Source: Vibrio sp. B1FLJ16
Lineage (GTDB): Bacteria; Pseudomonadota; Gammaproteobacteria; Enterobacterales; Vibrionaceae
Direction: 5' to 3'
Assembly: GCF_905175385.1 (NCBI RefSeq)
Contig: NZ_HG992749.1
Coordinates: forward strand, 1,488,001 to 1,552,000
DNA length: 64,000 nt
A program made the position numbers and the translations under genes. Position 1 is the stretch's first letter; the number at the start of each line of letters is the position of its first letter. The notes under the pieces were generated by a model. It worked only from the letters and a program-made list of their open reading frames with translations. It was not told where the DNA came from and did not search any database. Positions 47,306-57,700 of this stretch are shown here, piece by piece.

Positions 47306-47779
47306 ATGAACATAGAACAATATCAAAGACTAACCAAACAAGCCGCTGCACTTATTGAATCAGAACCAGACTTTATTGCTAACTTGGCAAACCTGAGCTC
47401 GCTACTGTTTATGGAGCTAGAAGATCTTAACTGGGCTGGTTTTTACCTAACTAAAGGTGACGAACTGGTTCTTGGTCCATTCCAAGGGAAGCCTGCTTGT
47501 GTACGTATCCCAATGGGACGTGGTGTTTGTGGTACCGCAGCAAAAACTAATACCACACTAAGAGTATATGACGTTCATGAGTTTGAAGGTCATATTGCTT
47601 GTGATGCAGCAAGTAATTCAGAGATTGTGATTCCATTTTCAATTAATGGTGAAGTAGCAGGTGTACTCGATATTGATAGCCCAAGTATTGGCCGATTTAA
47701 TGAAATAGATGAAGAAGGGCTGACTCATTTTATGTCTGAAGTAGAAAAGCTGCTTAATTCACACGCGAACAACGCATAA
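47306..47779 (+). CDS. msrC: Free methionine-(R)-sulfoxide reductase
   Basis: Reduces free Met-R-sulfoxide with thioredoxin, 157 residues, a single GAF domain. The three redox cysteines are Cys65, Cys75 and Cys99 (PACVRI, GVCGTA, HIACDA), spaced as in E. coli fRMsr. A GAF core reading EIVIPFSINGEVAGVLDID follows. It is divergent from the ABC exporter. Confidence 0.94.
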   Translation: MNIEQYQRLTKQAAALIESEPDFIANLANLSSLLFMELEDLNWAGFYLTKGDELVLGPFQGKPACVRIPMGRGVCGTAAKTNTTLRVYDVHEFEGHIACDAASNSEIVIPFSINGEVAGVLDIDSPSIGRFNEIDEEGLTHFMSEVEKLLNSHANNA

Positions 47780-47877
47780 ATTCATCCATGAGTGTGGTTT
47801 TTCCTTAGCATGTCACTATAATACGAGAATATTTTTTCTTAATGCTCTGCGGAAAACCGCTCAAACCAGGACACCTC

Positions 47878-48504
47878 ATGACTGAAAAGTTAAAAAACAG
47901 CAAAGAAGTTATTGCATATATTGCTGAATGTTTCCCTAAGTGCTTTACTTTAGAAGGTGAAGCAAAACCTCTGAAAATTGGTATTTTTCAAGATCTTGCG
48001 GAACGTCTAAATGAAGACGAAAAAGTAAGCAAAACTCAGCTTCGTGCAGCGTTAAGACAGTACACTTCATCATGGCGTTACCTACACGGTGTAAAACCAG
48101 GTGCGGTACGTGTTGATCTCGATGGCAACCCATGTGGTGAGCTGGAAGAAGAACACGTAGAACACGCTAAAGCGACGCTAGCAGAAAGCAAAGCGAAAGT
48201 TCAGGCTCGTCGTAAAGAACAAGCTCACAAAGCTCGAGAAGAGGGCAAGGCAAAAGCAAAACCTGCGGCTAAGAAGCCTCAACAGCCTCGTCGTACTAAT
48301 AAACCAAAAGCACAAAAACAAGCTCAGCCTGTAGAAACACGCGCGTTAAATGCTGATGAAATTACAGTAGGTAACGCAGTTAACGTGAACATGGGCAAAG
48401 GAAACATGGCAGCGACCATTGTTGAAATCAATAAGGATGATGTACGTGTTCAACTTGCTAACGGCCTACAAATGGTTGTAAAAGCGGAGCACTTGCGCGC
48501 ATAA
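47878..48504 (+). CDS. proQ: RNA chaperone ProQ
   Basis: FinO-domain RNA chaperone that binds structured small RNAs and 3' ends, 208 residues. The ATG at 47878 is chosen for its AGGA site and because the family begins there; the upstream codons read as leader. The N-terminal FinO domain (residues 1-115) includes [13 protein letters not shown] and [23 protein letters not shown] Lys/Ala-rich linker and a C-terminal KOW/Tudor-like domain ([18 protein letters not shown]) follow. It is 17 bases upstream of prc, as in E. coli. Confidence 0.96.
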   Translation: MTEKLKNSKEVIAYIAECFPKCFTLEGEAKPLKIGIFQDLAERLNEDEKVSKTQLRAALRQYTSSWRYLHGVKPGAVRVDLDGNPCGELEEEHVEHAKATLAESKAKVQARRKEQAHKAREEGKAKAKPAAKKPQQPRRTNKPKAQKQAQPVETRALNADEITVGNAVNVNMGKGNMAATIVEINKDDVRVQLANGLQMVVKAEHLRA

Positions 48505-48521
48505 GGGAGATACTCCTACGC

Positions 48522-50528
48522 ATGAATTGCCGTTCAAAAGTGACCCTGATTGCTGCTAGCTTATGGCTAGCAGCATCAGCTCAGGCTCTTGAAGCCAAAC
48601 TACATAAAGATGACTTGCCGGTGCTTACTCCTGAAGTTCAGCACGAAACGGCCAGCAAACGAGTTACCTCCCGATTTACTCGCTCTCATTATAAGCACTT
48701 CAGTCTGGATGATAATTTCTCCAAAGCGATCTTTGAGCGCTATGTAGAAATGCTTGATTACAATCGAAATATTTTCACTCAAGCGGATATCGACTCCTTC
48801 AAATCATGGTCAGTCGAACTTGATGATCAGCTTAAAGCTGGTAACAACCAGATTGCTTTTGATGTTTATAACCTATCTATGCAAAAACGTTTTGCACGTT
48901 TTTCTTACGCCTTAACCCTGCTCGATAAAGAAATCACGTTTGATAATGACGATGAGATTGAACTTGATCGTTCAGAGGAGGCATGGCCGAAAAATGAGGC
49001 TGAGCTTAATGAGTTATGGCGTAAACGTGTTAAATATGACGCGTTAAACTTAAAACTGACTGGCAAAGAGTGGCCAGAAATAAAAGAAGTTTTAGAGAAG
49101 CGTTATAACAATGCAATGAAGCGGATCACTCAAACCAATAACGAAGACGCATTCCAGCTTTATATGAATGCCTTCGCCAGAGAAGTTGATCCTCATACCA
49201 GTTATCTTTCTCCTCGTAACGCAGAACAGTTCCAGTCAGAAATGAATCTTTCATTGGAAGGTATCGGCGCCGTACTGCAGTTAACCGATGATTACACGGT
49301 GATTCGCTCATTAGTTGCTGGTGGCCCAGCATCTAAGAGTAAGCAGCTTGGTGAAGGTGATCGCATTGTTGGTGTTGGCCAAGATGGAGAAGAAATTGTC
49401 GACATCATTGGCTGGCGTCTCGACGATGTTGTGCAGCTAATCAAAGGTCCGAAAGGGACTAAGGTTAACCTGCAAATATTGCCAGAGGGTGCTGGAGCTA
49501 AGAGTTACATTGTCACAATTGTCCGAGACAAGGTTCGTTTAGAAGACCGAGCTGTAAAATCGGAAGTGATTGAAAAAGACGGCAAGAAAATTGGTGTATT
49601 GGAAGTGCCGAGTTTCTATGTTGGTCTGTCGAAAGATACCGATAAATTACTCGCTGAGTTTAAAACGAAGAAAGTCGATGGTGTCATCGTAGACTTACGT
49701 AATAACGGTGGTGGTGCATTAACAGAAGCCACTGCACTTACTGGTCTTTTCATTACTGAAGGACCAGTAGTTCAGGTCCGCGATAGTTATGGACGCATCA
49801 AAGTCAATGCCGATACCGATGGAAAGAGCAGTTATGAAGGCCCATTAACGGTGTTGATTAACCGCTATAGTGCATCGGCATCGGAAATCTTCGCTGCCGC
49901 AATGCAGGACTACAACCGCGCGATTATTCTTGGTGAGAACTCCTTTGGTAAAGGCACCGTTCAGCAGCATCGATCACTGAACCATATCTACGATCTTTTT
50001 GATAACGAGCTTGGCTATGTTCAATATACGATTCAGAAGTTTTACCGTATTGATGGTGGAAGTACGCAGAATCGTGGGGTAGCGCCTGATATCGCTTATC
50101 CAACGCCAATTGAAGCTTCGGAAACTGGTGAAAGTGTCGAGGATAACGCGCTGCCTTGGGATAGTATCGATAAAGCGAATTATGAGCTATACCCGAGTAA
50201 CGACTCGTTAGTTAAGACCCTTACTGATCTTCATAACAAGCGTATCGCAGGTGAAATGGAGTTCCGATTCATCAACGAAGATATTGAGAAATATCGTAAA
50301 GAGAAAGATAACAACTTATTGTCTCTTAACGAAAAAGTACGTAAAGATGAACAAAATTCTGAAGATGTACTTCGTCTCAAGCGCATTAATGAGCGTCAGG
50401 TTGCTCTGGGCAAAAAGTCATTTAAGACATTAGATGATGTGCCTAAAGACTACGAAGCTCCAGATGTATATCTTGATGAATCTGTCTCAATTATGATTGA
50501 TATGCTCAAAGCAACGAATCAGTCGTAA
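48522..50528 (+). CDS. prc: Tail-specific periplasmic protease Prc
   Basis: Degrades proteins with hydrophobic C-termini and trims PBP3 and MepS in relatives; 668 residues. A signal peptide ends near residue 23 (AQALEA). The PDZ domain is about residues 235-320 (GIGAVLQLTDDYTVIRSLVAGG). The Ser-Lys active site is Ser452 in SASASEIF and Lys477 in FGKGTVQ, with Asp463 between, the spacing known in E. coli. It is co-transcribed with proQ. Confidence 0.95.
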   Translation: MNCRSKVTLIAASLWLAASAQALEAKLHKDDLPVLTPEVQHETASKRVTSRFTRSHYKHFSLDDNFSKAIFERYVEMLDYNRNIFTQADIDSFKSWSVELDDQLKAGNNQIAFDVYNLSMQKRFARFSYALTLLDKEITFDNDDEIELDRSEEAWPKNEAELNELWRKRVKYDALNLKLTGKEWPEIKEVLEKRYNNAMKRITQTNNEDAFQLYMNAFAREVDPHTSYLSPRNAEQFQSEMNLSLEGIGAVLQLTDDYTVIRSLVAGGPASKSKQLGEGDRIVGVGQDGEEIVDIIGWRLDDVVQLIKGPKGTKVNLQILPEGAGAKSYIVTIVRDKVRLEDRAVKSEVIEKDGKKIGVLEVPSFYVGLSKDTDKLLAEFKTKKVDGVIVDLRNNGGGALTEATALTGLFITEGPVVQVRDSYGRIKVNADTDGKSSYEGPLTVLINRYSASASEIFAAAMQDYNRAIILGENSFGKGTVQQHRSLNHIYDLFDNELGYVQYTIQKFYRIDGGSTQNRGVAPDIAYPTPIEASETGESVEDNALPWDSIDKANYELYPSNDSLVKTLTDLHNKRIAGEMEFRFINEDIEKYRKEKDNNLLSLNEKVRKDEQNSEDVLRLKRINERQVALGKKSFKTLDDVPKDYEAPDVYLDESVSIMIDMLKATNQS

Positions 50529-50548
50529 CGACTAGAAACTTAATACGA

Positions 50549-50581
50549 GAAGAGCGAGTCCTGAAGACTCGCTCTTTTTTT
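50549..50581 (+). terminator. Intrinsic terminator of proQ-prc
   Basis: AAGAGCGAGTC pairs with GACTCGCTCTT around a 5-base loop and is followed by a T-run, 21 bases after the prc stop. Confidence 0.92.
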
Positions 50582-50723
50582 ATGTCTTTTTTGCCTCTGT
50601 TTTAACTAAATTTCGAGATAAATGTGTGCTTTTTTTGCTCAACAATTTACGTGATTCAAGTCAAATATTTCGCGTAAACGGTGACTAAAGCCTAAGCTAA
50701 AAGAAAACGATAAGGATGCTGGT

Positions 50724-51392
50724 ATGAAATGGTTCTTTATTTTGCTTAGTTTTTTTTGCTTTAGTGCGTTTAGCGCAGACAACAACAGAGAAGAAGAGTT
50801 AAGTCACTTTGACACCCCGTTCCTCATCGGGGATTGGTACCTGTTGAATCCAAACCCGGGAGAGTCCACGGAAAATTTCCGCGCCATTAAACTCTCACTA
50901 GGATCTGACTATACGTTTTCCATTGATATTCAAAAGAAAGACTACTCGGTTGATCACTGGGAAGGGTTGTATAACGTCAATGAAGATACCATCGTTCTCG
51001 GCCTTAATAGTGACGAGCCACAAATCTATGCGTATCAGAACAACCACAACACACTCGATCTCAATGGTGTAACTTTTACGAAAGGTTTGTCTAATTCGTT
51101 GGCAGGCATTTGGTCAAGCTCTTACGTTTCAGGAGATGGATTAGAAGCAAGTAAAGTCAATCATATGGACTTGATCCTTCAGCCTGACTTTGTGTTTATG
51201 TTCAGAGTGTCCAATGACTCCGGACAAGAATCGATTAAACAAGGTGTTTTCTACACAGAGGATGAGTACCTCGTACTTCTGTATGAAAATGGTGAACACG
51301 GTACTACCTATAAACTCAATAAAAACGAGTTGACGATAGAAGACTCAAATGGTGATATGTATGCGGTTTTAAATCGAGTCACACAACAATGA
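50724..51392 (+). CDS. Exported protein with two similar beta domains
   Basis: A 222-residue protein of no family I recognise. A signal peptide ends near residue 18 (SAFSA). Residues about 35-120 and 127-216 look duplicated. Each starts Gly-x-Trp (LIGDWYLL, LAGIWSSS), then has a Leu-x-Leu-x(2)-Asp-x-x-Phe strand, a Gly-x-(Phe/Tyr) turn, and ends with an Asn-x-Leu strand. This suggests two small lipocalin- or META-like barrels. It is predicted periplasmic. A GGAT ribosome site precedes the ATG. It is a single gene with its own terminator. Confidence 0.72.
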   Translation: MKWFFILLSFFCFSAFSADNNREEELSHFDTPFLIGDWYLLNPNPGESTENFRAIKLSLGSDYTFSIDIQKKDYSVDHWEGLYNVNEDTIVLGLNSDEPQIYAYQNNHNTLDLNGVTFTKGLSNSLAGIWSSSYVSGDGLEASKVNHMDLILQPDFVFMFRVSNDSGQESIKQGVFYTEDEYLVLLYENGEHGTTYKLNKNELTIEDSNGDMYAVLNRVTQQ

Positions 51393-51463
51393 TGTTCATC
51401 AGTACTTAACTATGACGTAACGCCCGCTAGAGGCATAATGTTGTGCAATTGTTAATAATAAAG

Positions 51464-51494
51464 TAGAGCTGGTGCACTATTAGCTCTATTTTTT
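51464..51494 (+). terminator. Intrinsic terminator of the exported protein gene
   Basis: TAGAGCT and AGCTCTA pair around an 11-base loop and are followed by T6. It is located 71 bases after the stop. Confidence 0.7.
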
Positions 51495-51550
51495 GTTGGA
51501 AAGACTTGTATTCTGATACCATAGCCCCTACTAATAGCTTATATATTGAT

Positions 51551-51589
51551 ACCACTTCGGCGTGTTAGTCCTTAGAGAAGTGGTTTTTT
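51551..51589 (+). promoter_or_regulatory. Terminator-like hairpin in the pepN leader
   Basis: ACCACTTC (51551-51558) pairs with GAAGTGGT (51577-51584) and is followed by five T, 28 bases before the pepN start. It could attenuate transcription. The 18-base loop is large, so the hairpin is only moderately convincing. Confidence 0.5.
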
Positions 51590-51617
51590 GTTCTTCTACA
51601 TACAAGGATTTATGGAC

Positions 51618-54224
51618 ATGTCCCAAGCTCCCCAAGCTAAATATCGTAAAGATTATAAAGCGCCATCCCATACTATTACCGAAATCGATCTTACTTTTGA
51701 TCTATTTGACAACGATACAATCGTCACTGCAGTATCAAAAGTAGTTCAAAAAGATGAACTCACTACATTAGAGTTAGATGGTGAAGGGTTGGAGCTTCGT
51801 TCTGTCAAAGTGAACGGCGAAAACTGGGCACACCATGAAGTTAAAGATGCGTCTTTAGTGCTTTCTGATTTACCTACAGAATTTGAACTTGAGATTGTTA
51901 CTAAAATTGATCCTGAAGCGAACACAGCTCTTGAAGGTCTGTACAAATCGGGTGGTGCATTCTGTACTCAGTGTGAAGCGGAAGGCTTCCGCCGCATTAC
52001 TTACTACCTGGATCGCCCGGATGTATTAGCAAAATACACAACAAAAGTAATCGCTGATAAAGCAACTTACCCGTACTTGCTTAGCAATGGTAACCGTATT
52101 GCAGAAGGTGAAGCAGAAAATGGCCGTCACTGGGTACAATGGCAAGACCCACATCCAAAACCAGCTTATTTGTTTGCGTTAGTTGCTGGTGATTTTGACG
52201 TACAGCGTGACAAATTCACTACGATGTCAGGTCGTAATGTCGATCTAGAGATCTTTGTTGATAAAGGCAATCTGGATCGTGCACCGCATGCAATGACGTC
52301 ACTGATCAACTCAATGAAGTGGGATGAAGAGCGCTTTGGTCTGGAATACGATCTAGATATTTACATGATCGTTGCTGTTGATTTCTTCAACATGGGAGCG
52401 ATGGAAAACAAAGGCCTGAACATCTTTAACTCTAAGTTTGTTCTAGCGAATGACCAAACTGCAACGGACCGTGATTACCTTGGTATTGAAGCGGTAATTG
52501 GCCACGAATATTTCCATAACTGGACCGGTAACCGCGTAACTTGTCGTGATTGGTTCCAACTGAGCCTGAAAGAAGGTTTAACCGTATTCCGTGATCAGGA
52601 GTTTTCTTCTGATTTAGGTTCGCGTGCAGTTAACCGTATAGATAATGTTCGTATTATCCGTGGTCCTCAGTTCGCTGAAGATTCAAGTCCAATGTCGCAC
52701 CCGATTCGTCCAGATAAAGTTATCGAGATGAATAACTTCTACACGCTGACTGTTTATGAAAAAGGTAGTGAAGTTATCCGCATGTACCATACCTTACTAG
52801 GTGAGGAAGGTTTCCAAAAAGGCATGAAGCTTTACTTCGAACGCCATGATGGAACAGCGGCAACATGTGAAGACTTTGTCTCTGCTATGGAAGATGCGAC
52901 AGGCGTCGATCTGAAACAATTCCGCCTGTGGTACAGCCAGTCCGGTACGCCAACACTTCGAGTGAACAGTGAGTACAACGCAGAAGCGAAAACTTACGCG
53001 CTAACAGTAGAGCAGCTTACTGAAGCGACACATGATCAATCCGATAAACAAGCACTGCACATTCCGTTTGATATCGAGCTTTACGATGATCAAGGTCAGG
53101 TGATTCCATTGATTATTAATGGTGAATCTGTACACAACGTGTTGGATATTAAACAAGACAAACAAACATACGTGTTTGAGAATGTAGAAGTTAAACCGGT
53201 TCCATCATTACTACGTGAGTTCTCTGCTCCGGTGAAACTGGAATACGATTACAGTGACGAAGAGCTTGTCTTCCTGATGAAACACGCGACTAACGATTTT
53301 GCTCGTTGGGATGCCAGCCAAATGCTGTTGGCGAAATATATCCGTCAAAATGTTACCAACGTGCAAGCGGGTAAGGAAGTGACACTTTCAGAAGAACTGA
53401 TTGATGCATTCCGTGGTGTATTATTGGATGAGAGCCTAGAGCCTGCGTTTATCGCACAAGTGCTAACATTACCTTCGATGAATGAAATCACAGGTTGGTA
53501 CCAGCAGATTGACGTTGATGCGGTCGATACAGTACTAAATGAAATTACACTGTCACTTTCCAAAGAGCTCGAAGATGAGTTGAGTGCGACTTACCACACG
53601 TTAAAACAAACAGAGTACTCGGTAGATCACGACTCGATTGGCAAGCGTGCATTACGTAATCAATGCCTTCAATTCCTGGCGCACACCGAAAAGGGTAATG
53701 ATTTAGTTAAAGCGCAATACGCATCTGCAAATAATATGACAGATACGATTGCGGCAATGAGCGCGGCAAACAGTGCACAACTTGAATGTCGTGAATCACT
53801 AATGGCTGATTACAGTGACAAGTGGAAACACGACGGCTTGGTAATGGACAAGTGGTTTACATTACAAGGTAGCAACCCTTCAGCAGATGCACTTGAAAAA
53901 GTGAAAGCAACCATGTCTCACGAAGCGTTCAGTATTAAGAACCCGAACCGTACACGTAGCTTGATTGGTTCGTTCTTAGCGGCAAACCCAGTTCGTTTCC
54001 ACGATAAATCTGGTTCTGGTTATCAGTTTGCAGGCGAAATTCTTCGCCAACTGAATGATTCAAACCCCCAAGTGGCATCACGTCTGATCGATCCGTTACT
54101 TAAGTTCCGTAAGTACGATGAAGATCGTCAAACTCTAATTCGTGCAGAACTTGAAAAACTTAAAGCGATGGATAACTTGGCTAAAGACTTGTTTGAAAAA
54201 GTGACCAAGGCACTAGACGAATAA
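51618..54224 (+). CDS. pepN: Aminopeptidase N
   Basis: Broad-specificity M1 zinc aminopeptidase of the cytoplasm, 868 residues. The start at 51618 (MSQAPQAKYRKDY) matches where E. coli PepN begins; an ATG 6 bases earlier is possible, and AAGGA lies 9 bases upstream of the chosen ATG. The GAMEN motif (MGAMENKG) and zinc site HEYFH (His296, Glu297, His300) with Glu319 are visible. It stands alone, followed by its own terminator. Confidence 0.95.
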   Translation: MSQAPQAKYRKDYKAPSHTITEIDLTFDLFDNDTIVTAVSKVVQKDELTTLELDGEGLELRSVKVNGENWAHHEVKDASLVLSDLPTEFELEIVTKIDPEANTALEGLYKSGGAFCTQCEAEGFRRITYYLDRPDVLAKYTTKVIADKATYPYLLSNGNRIAEGEAENGRHWVQWQDPHPKPAYLFALVAGDFDVQRDKFTTMSGRNVDLEIFVDKGNLDRAPHAMTSLINSMKWDEERFGLEYDLDIYMIVAVDFFNMGAMENKGLNIFNSKFVLANDQTATDRDYLGIEAVIGHEYFHNWTGNRVTCRDWFQLSLKEGLTVFRDQEFSSDLGSRAVNRIDNVRIIRGPQFAEDSSPMSHPIRPDKVIEMNNFYTLTVYEKGSEVIRMYHTLLGEEGFQKGMKLYFERHDGTAATCEDFVSAMEDATGVDLKQFRLWYSQSGTPTLRVNSEYNAEAKTYALTVEQLTEATHDQSDKQALHIPFDIELYDDQGQVIPLIINGESVHNVLDIKQDKQTYVFENVEVKPVPSLLREFSAPVKLEYDYSDEELVFLMKHATNDFARWDASQMLLAKYIRQNVTNVQAGKEVTLSEELIDAFRGVLLDESLEPAFIAQVLTLPSMNEITGWYQQIDVDAVDTVLNEITLSLSKELEDELSATYHTLKQTEYSVDHDSIGKRALRNQCLQFLAHTEKGNDLVKAQYASANNMTDTIAAMSAANSAQLECRESLMADYSDKWKHDGLVMDKWFTLQGSNPSADALEKVKATMSHEAFSIKNPNRTRSLIGSFLAANPVRFHDKSGSGYQFAGEILRQLNDSNPQVASRLIDPLLKFRKYDEDRQTLIRAELEKLKAMDNLAKDLFEKVTKALDE

Positions 54225-54237
54225 TCTGTAAAACAAT

Positions 54238-54266
54238 AGGGTGGCGATAAAGGCCACCCTTTATTT
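54238..54266 (+). terminator. Intrinsic terminator of pepN
   Basis: AGGGTGGC pairs with GCCACCCT around a 7-base loop and is followed by T2-A-T5. It is located 13 bases after the stop. Confidence 0.88.
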
Positions 54267-54283
54267 TTAACGTTGTTTATCTC

Positions 54284-54502
54284 ATGAAACATTACTATTT
54301 TAGCCTCAATATCTCATATCAAACATTTTTGTCACATTACTCTGGTGTTTCAAACGCCGTTCAAGTCGTTACTCATAACGGGTTGAGGTTACAGTTACCT
54401 GCAGCTAAATTCAGACCATTCCTTAGCCAATTGGGGCTGAGAGGGCAGTTTCGGCTAACAACTGACCAAAATAATAAGTTTATCAAGTTGGAAACTCTGT
54501 GA
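54284..54502 (+). CDS. DUF2835-family small protein
   Basis: 72 residues. The conserved layout is an N-terminal YYFSLNISYQTFLSHYSG, a central GLRLQLPAAKFRPFL, and a C-terminal GQFRLTTDQNNKFIKLE. This is the DUF2835 pattern as I recall it. The function is unknown. It sits between pepN and the NAD-GDH gene, the usual place in vibrios as far as I recall. Confidence 0.8.
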   Translation: MKHYYFSLNISYQTFLSHYSGVSNAVQVVTHNGLRLQLPAAKFRPFLSQLGLRGQFRLTTDQNNKFIKLETL

Positions 54503-54702
54503 GCTAAGGTATTTCTAGATGTTTAAATAGGAATCTTAGTCACAGAATCGGACATTTCACCTAAAACCACCACCATTAGTTGTTAAACATTTGTAATTAT
54601 CCTTTTACAATAGGCGGTATGCATTACCTATGCTTAGTTTTCAGGATATCCACCTGTTACTGAGCCCCCTACAAAACAACAATTATCCTGTGGAGTGTGA
54701 AT

Positions 54703-57700
54703 ATGACCGCGCGTGAAAATGTAGTGCCGGTTCTGCTTGAAAAAGTGTACCAACTGATTCAAGACAAACTCGAGCTTTCTCACCAGACGCTTGTAACCAA
54801 ACTTGCTCAGCACTTATTTAGTAATATTTCTAATGACGACCTTATTCAGAGAAACGAATCTGATCTCTACGGTGCTGTTATCAGTTTATGGCATCATATT
54901 AACGAAAAGAAACCAGAAGAAGTTTCAGTTCAAGTCTTCAACCCGACTGTTAGCCGTCAAGGCTGGCAATCAACTCACACAATCGTAGAAATTGTTGTTC
55001 CAGATAGCCCATTCCTAGTTGATTCAATCAAGATGGCGTTAGCGCGCTTAGACTTGGTGTCTCACTTAATGCTGAATAATCCAACTCAGCTACAAAGAGA
55101 TGAAAAAGGCCATGTTATCGATGTAAACGGTGAAGGTGGTGTCCTTCAGTCTCTGTTTCATATCGAAGTTGATCGCCTGACGAGTAAAGAAGAGATGCAT
55201 GCGCTTAAAGCGGAATTATTAGACATCTTATCTGATACTCGTTTGGTTGTCGGCGATTGGAAACAAATGGTCGATAAGCTAAAAGTCGTGACTGACGAGC
55301 TTGAGCAAAATAAAGATCGAGTATCGATCCAAAAAGATCGTATGGATGAAACGATCGCGTTCCTTCGCTGGTTAGGTGAGCACAACTTTACCTTTATGGG
55401 TTACAAAGAGTATGACCTATACGAAGATAATGGTGATACAGAGCTAAGACCTGTTGAAGAGAAAGGGTTGGGCTTATTTGCTGATGATAAACGTGTCCGT
55501 AGCGTTAAATTGGCGGAACTGTCAGATTCAGCAAGACTAGAAGCGAAAAAACCATACGCTTTGATCATGACAAAAGGTAATCGACCATGTCGTATTCACC
55601 GTCCGGCTTATACTGACTATATTGGTATCAAGAAATTTGATGAAAACGGTAAAGTGATTGGCGAACACCGTTTCACTGGTCTTTACACATCGGCAGTATA
55701 CAACCAGGCAGTACAGAGCATTCCTCTGATCCGTGAAAAAGTAGATCGTATTCTTGTAGCTAGTGGTTACCGTCACGGTTCTTACTCATACAAAGCACTG
55801 CACAATATTCTAGAGAACTACCCACGTGATGAACTGCTGCAAGCAAATGAAGAAGAGTTGCTTGAAGTAGGTATGGGTGTAGTTCAAATGCAGGATCGTG
55901 ACTTGATTCGTCTTTTCGTGCGCAAAGACCCATTCGGCCGTTTCTTTAGCTGTATGGTCTACGTGACTAAAGAGCGCTACAACACTGAGTTGCGTCGTCA
56001 CACTCAACGTATTTTGAAGCAGTACTTTGGATGCGAGCAAGAAGTTGAATTTACTACTTACTTCTCAGAAAGTCCTTTGGCTAGAACTCACTACATTGTA
56101 CGTGTAGACAACAACAATATTGACGTAGACGTGAAAAAGATCGAGCAGAATTTAATGGAAGTTTCCACCTCTTGGGACGACAGACTTAAAGAGTCTATCA
56201 TTGCTAACTTCGGCGAAAGCAAGGGTCTTCCACTTTCAAAAGAGTACATGAGAGCATTCCCGCGTTCATACAAAGAAGACATGATGCCAGCTTCTGCCGT
56301 TGCAGATATCGAGCGTTTAGAAGCGCTGAGTGATGACAACAAACTGGGTATGTTGTTCTACCGTCCTCAAGAAGAGGCAGCGGATTCAAAAGCGGTTCGT
56401 CTAAAGCTGTACCACCGCGATGAGCCGATCCACCTTTCTGACGTAATGCCAATGCTAGAAAACCTTGGCTTGCGAGTGATCGGTGAATCACCATATGAGA
56501 TCGAGAAGACAAATGGCCAGACATTCTGGATCCTAGATTTCTCGATGCTTCATAAGAGCGAAAAGACGGTTGATCTTCGTGAAGCACGTGATCGATTCCA
56601 ACAAGCATTTGCGGCTATCTGGGCTGGTGATCTAGAGAGCGATGGTTTTAACCGACTTGTTCTTGGTGCATCTCTAACAGGCCGTGAAATTTCAGTTCTT
56701 CGTGCTTACGCACGTTACATGCGTCAAGTTGGTTTCCCATTCAGTCAACAGTACATCGAAGATACGCTAAGCCATTACCCAGATTTGGCTACTGGCCTGG
56801 TAACTCTGTTTACTAAACGATTCGATCCTAAACACAAGGGCAGTGAGAAAGGTCAAAACGATCTTATTAAGAAACTGACAGAGCAGTTGGATCATGTAGA
56901 AAGTCTAGATGATGATCGTATTATTCGTCGTTACATGGAAATGATCATGGCGACGCTACGTACCAACTACTACCAAACAGGCGAAAATAAACAGCCGAAG
57001 CCTTGGTTGTCGTTGAAAATGAAGCCTAGCGAAATCCCTGAGATTCCACAACCTGTTCCAGCATTTGAAATATTTGTTTACGCACCGGATATTGAAGGTG
57101 TTCACCTTCGCGGTGGTAAAGTTGCTCGTGGTGGTCTGCGTTGGTCTGACCGTCAAGAAGACTTCCGTACTGAAATTCTTGGCCTGGTTAAAGCACAGCA
57201 AGTTAAGAACACCGTTATTGTTCCTGTAGGTGCAAAAGGTGGTTTTGTTTGTAAACGTCAACCATCACTAACCAACCGTGATGAAATCTTTGCTGAAGGT
57301 CAACGTTGTTACAAACGCTTCATTCGAGCATTGCTTGATGTATCAGACAATATCATTGAAGGCGAAGTTGTTCCTCCACAAAGTGTCGTGCGCCACGATG
57401 AAGATGATCCATACTTGGTTGTTGCAGCAGATAAAGGTACCGCAACATTCTCAGATTTGGCTAACTCAGTCTCTGACGAATACAACTTCTGGCTAGGTGA
57501 CGCATTTGCTTCGGGTGGTTCTAATGGTTATGACCACAAAGCGATGGGTATCACTGCGAAAGGTGGCTGGGAGTCAGTAAAACGTCACTTCCGTGAAATG
57601 GGAGTTGATTGTCAAACTACCGACTTTACGGCTATCGGTGTTGGCGACATGGCAGGGGATGTATTTGGTAACGGCATGCTGCTTTCTAAGCATATTCGTC

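Noticed and set aside
54697..54702. GTG start two codons before the chosen NAD-GDH ATG
   Set aside because: It lies inside the spacer after GGAG, giving too short a spacing; ATG 54703 fits better.
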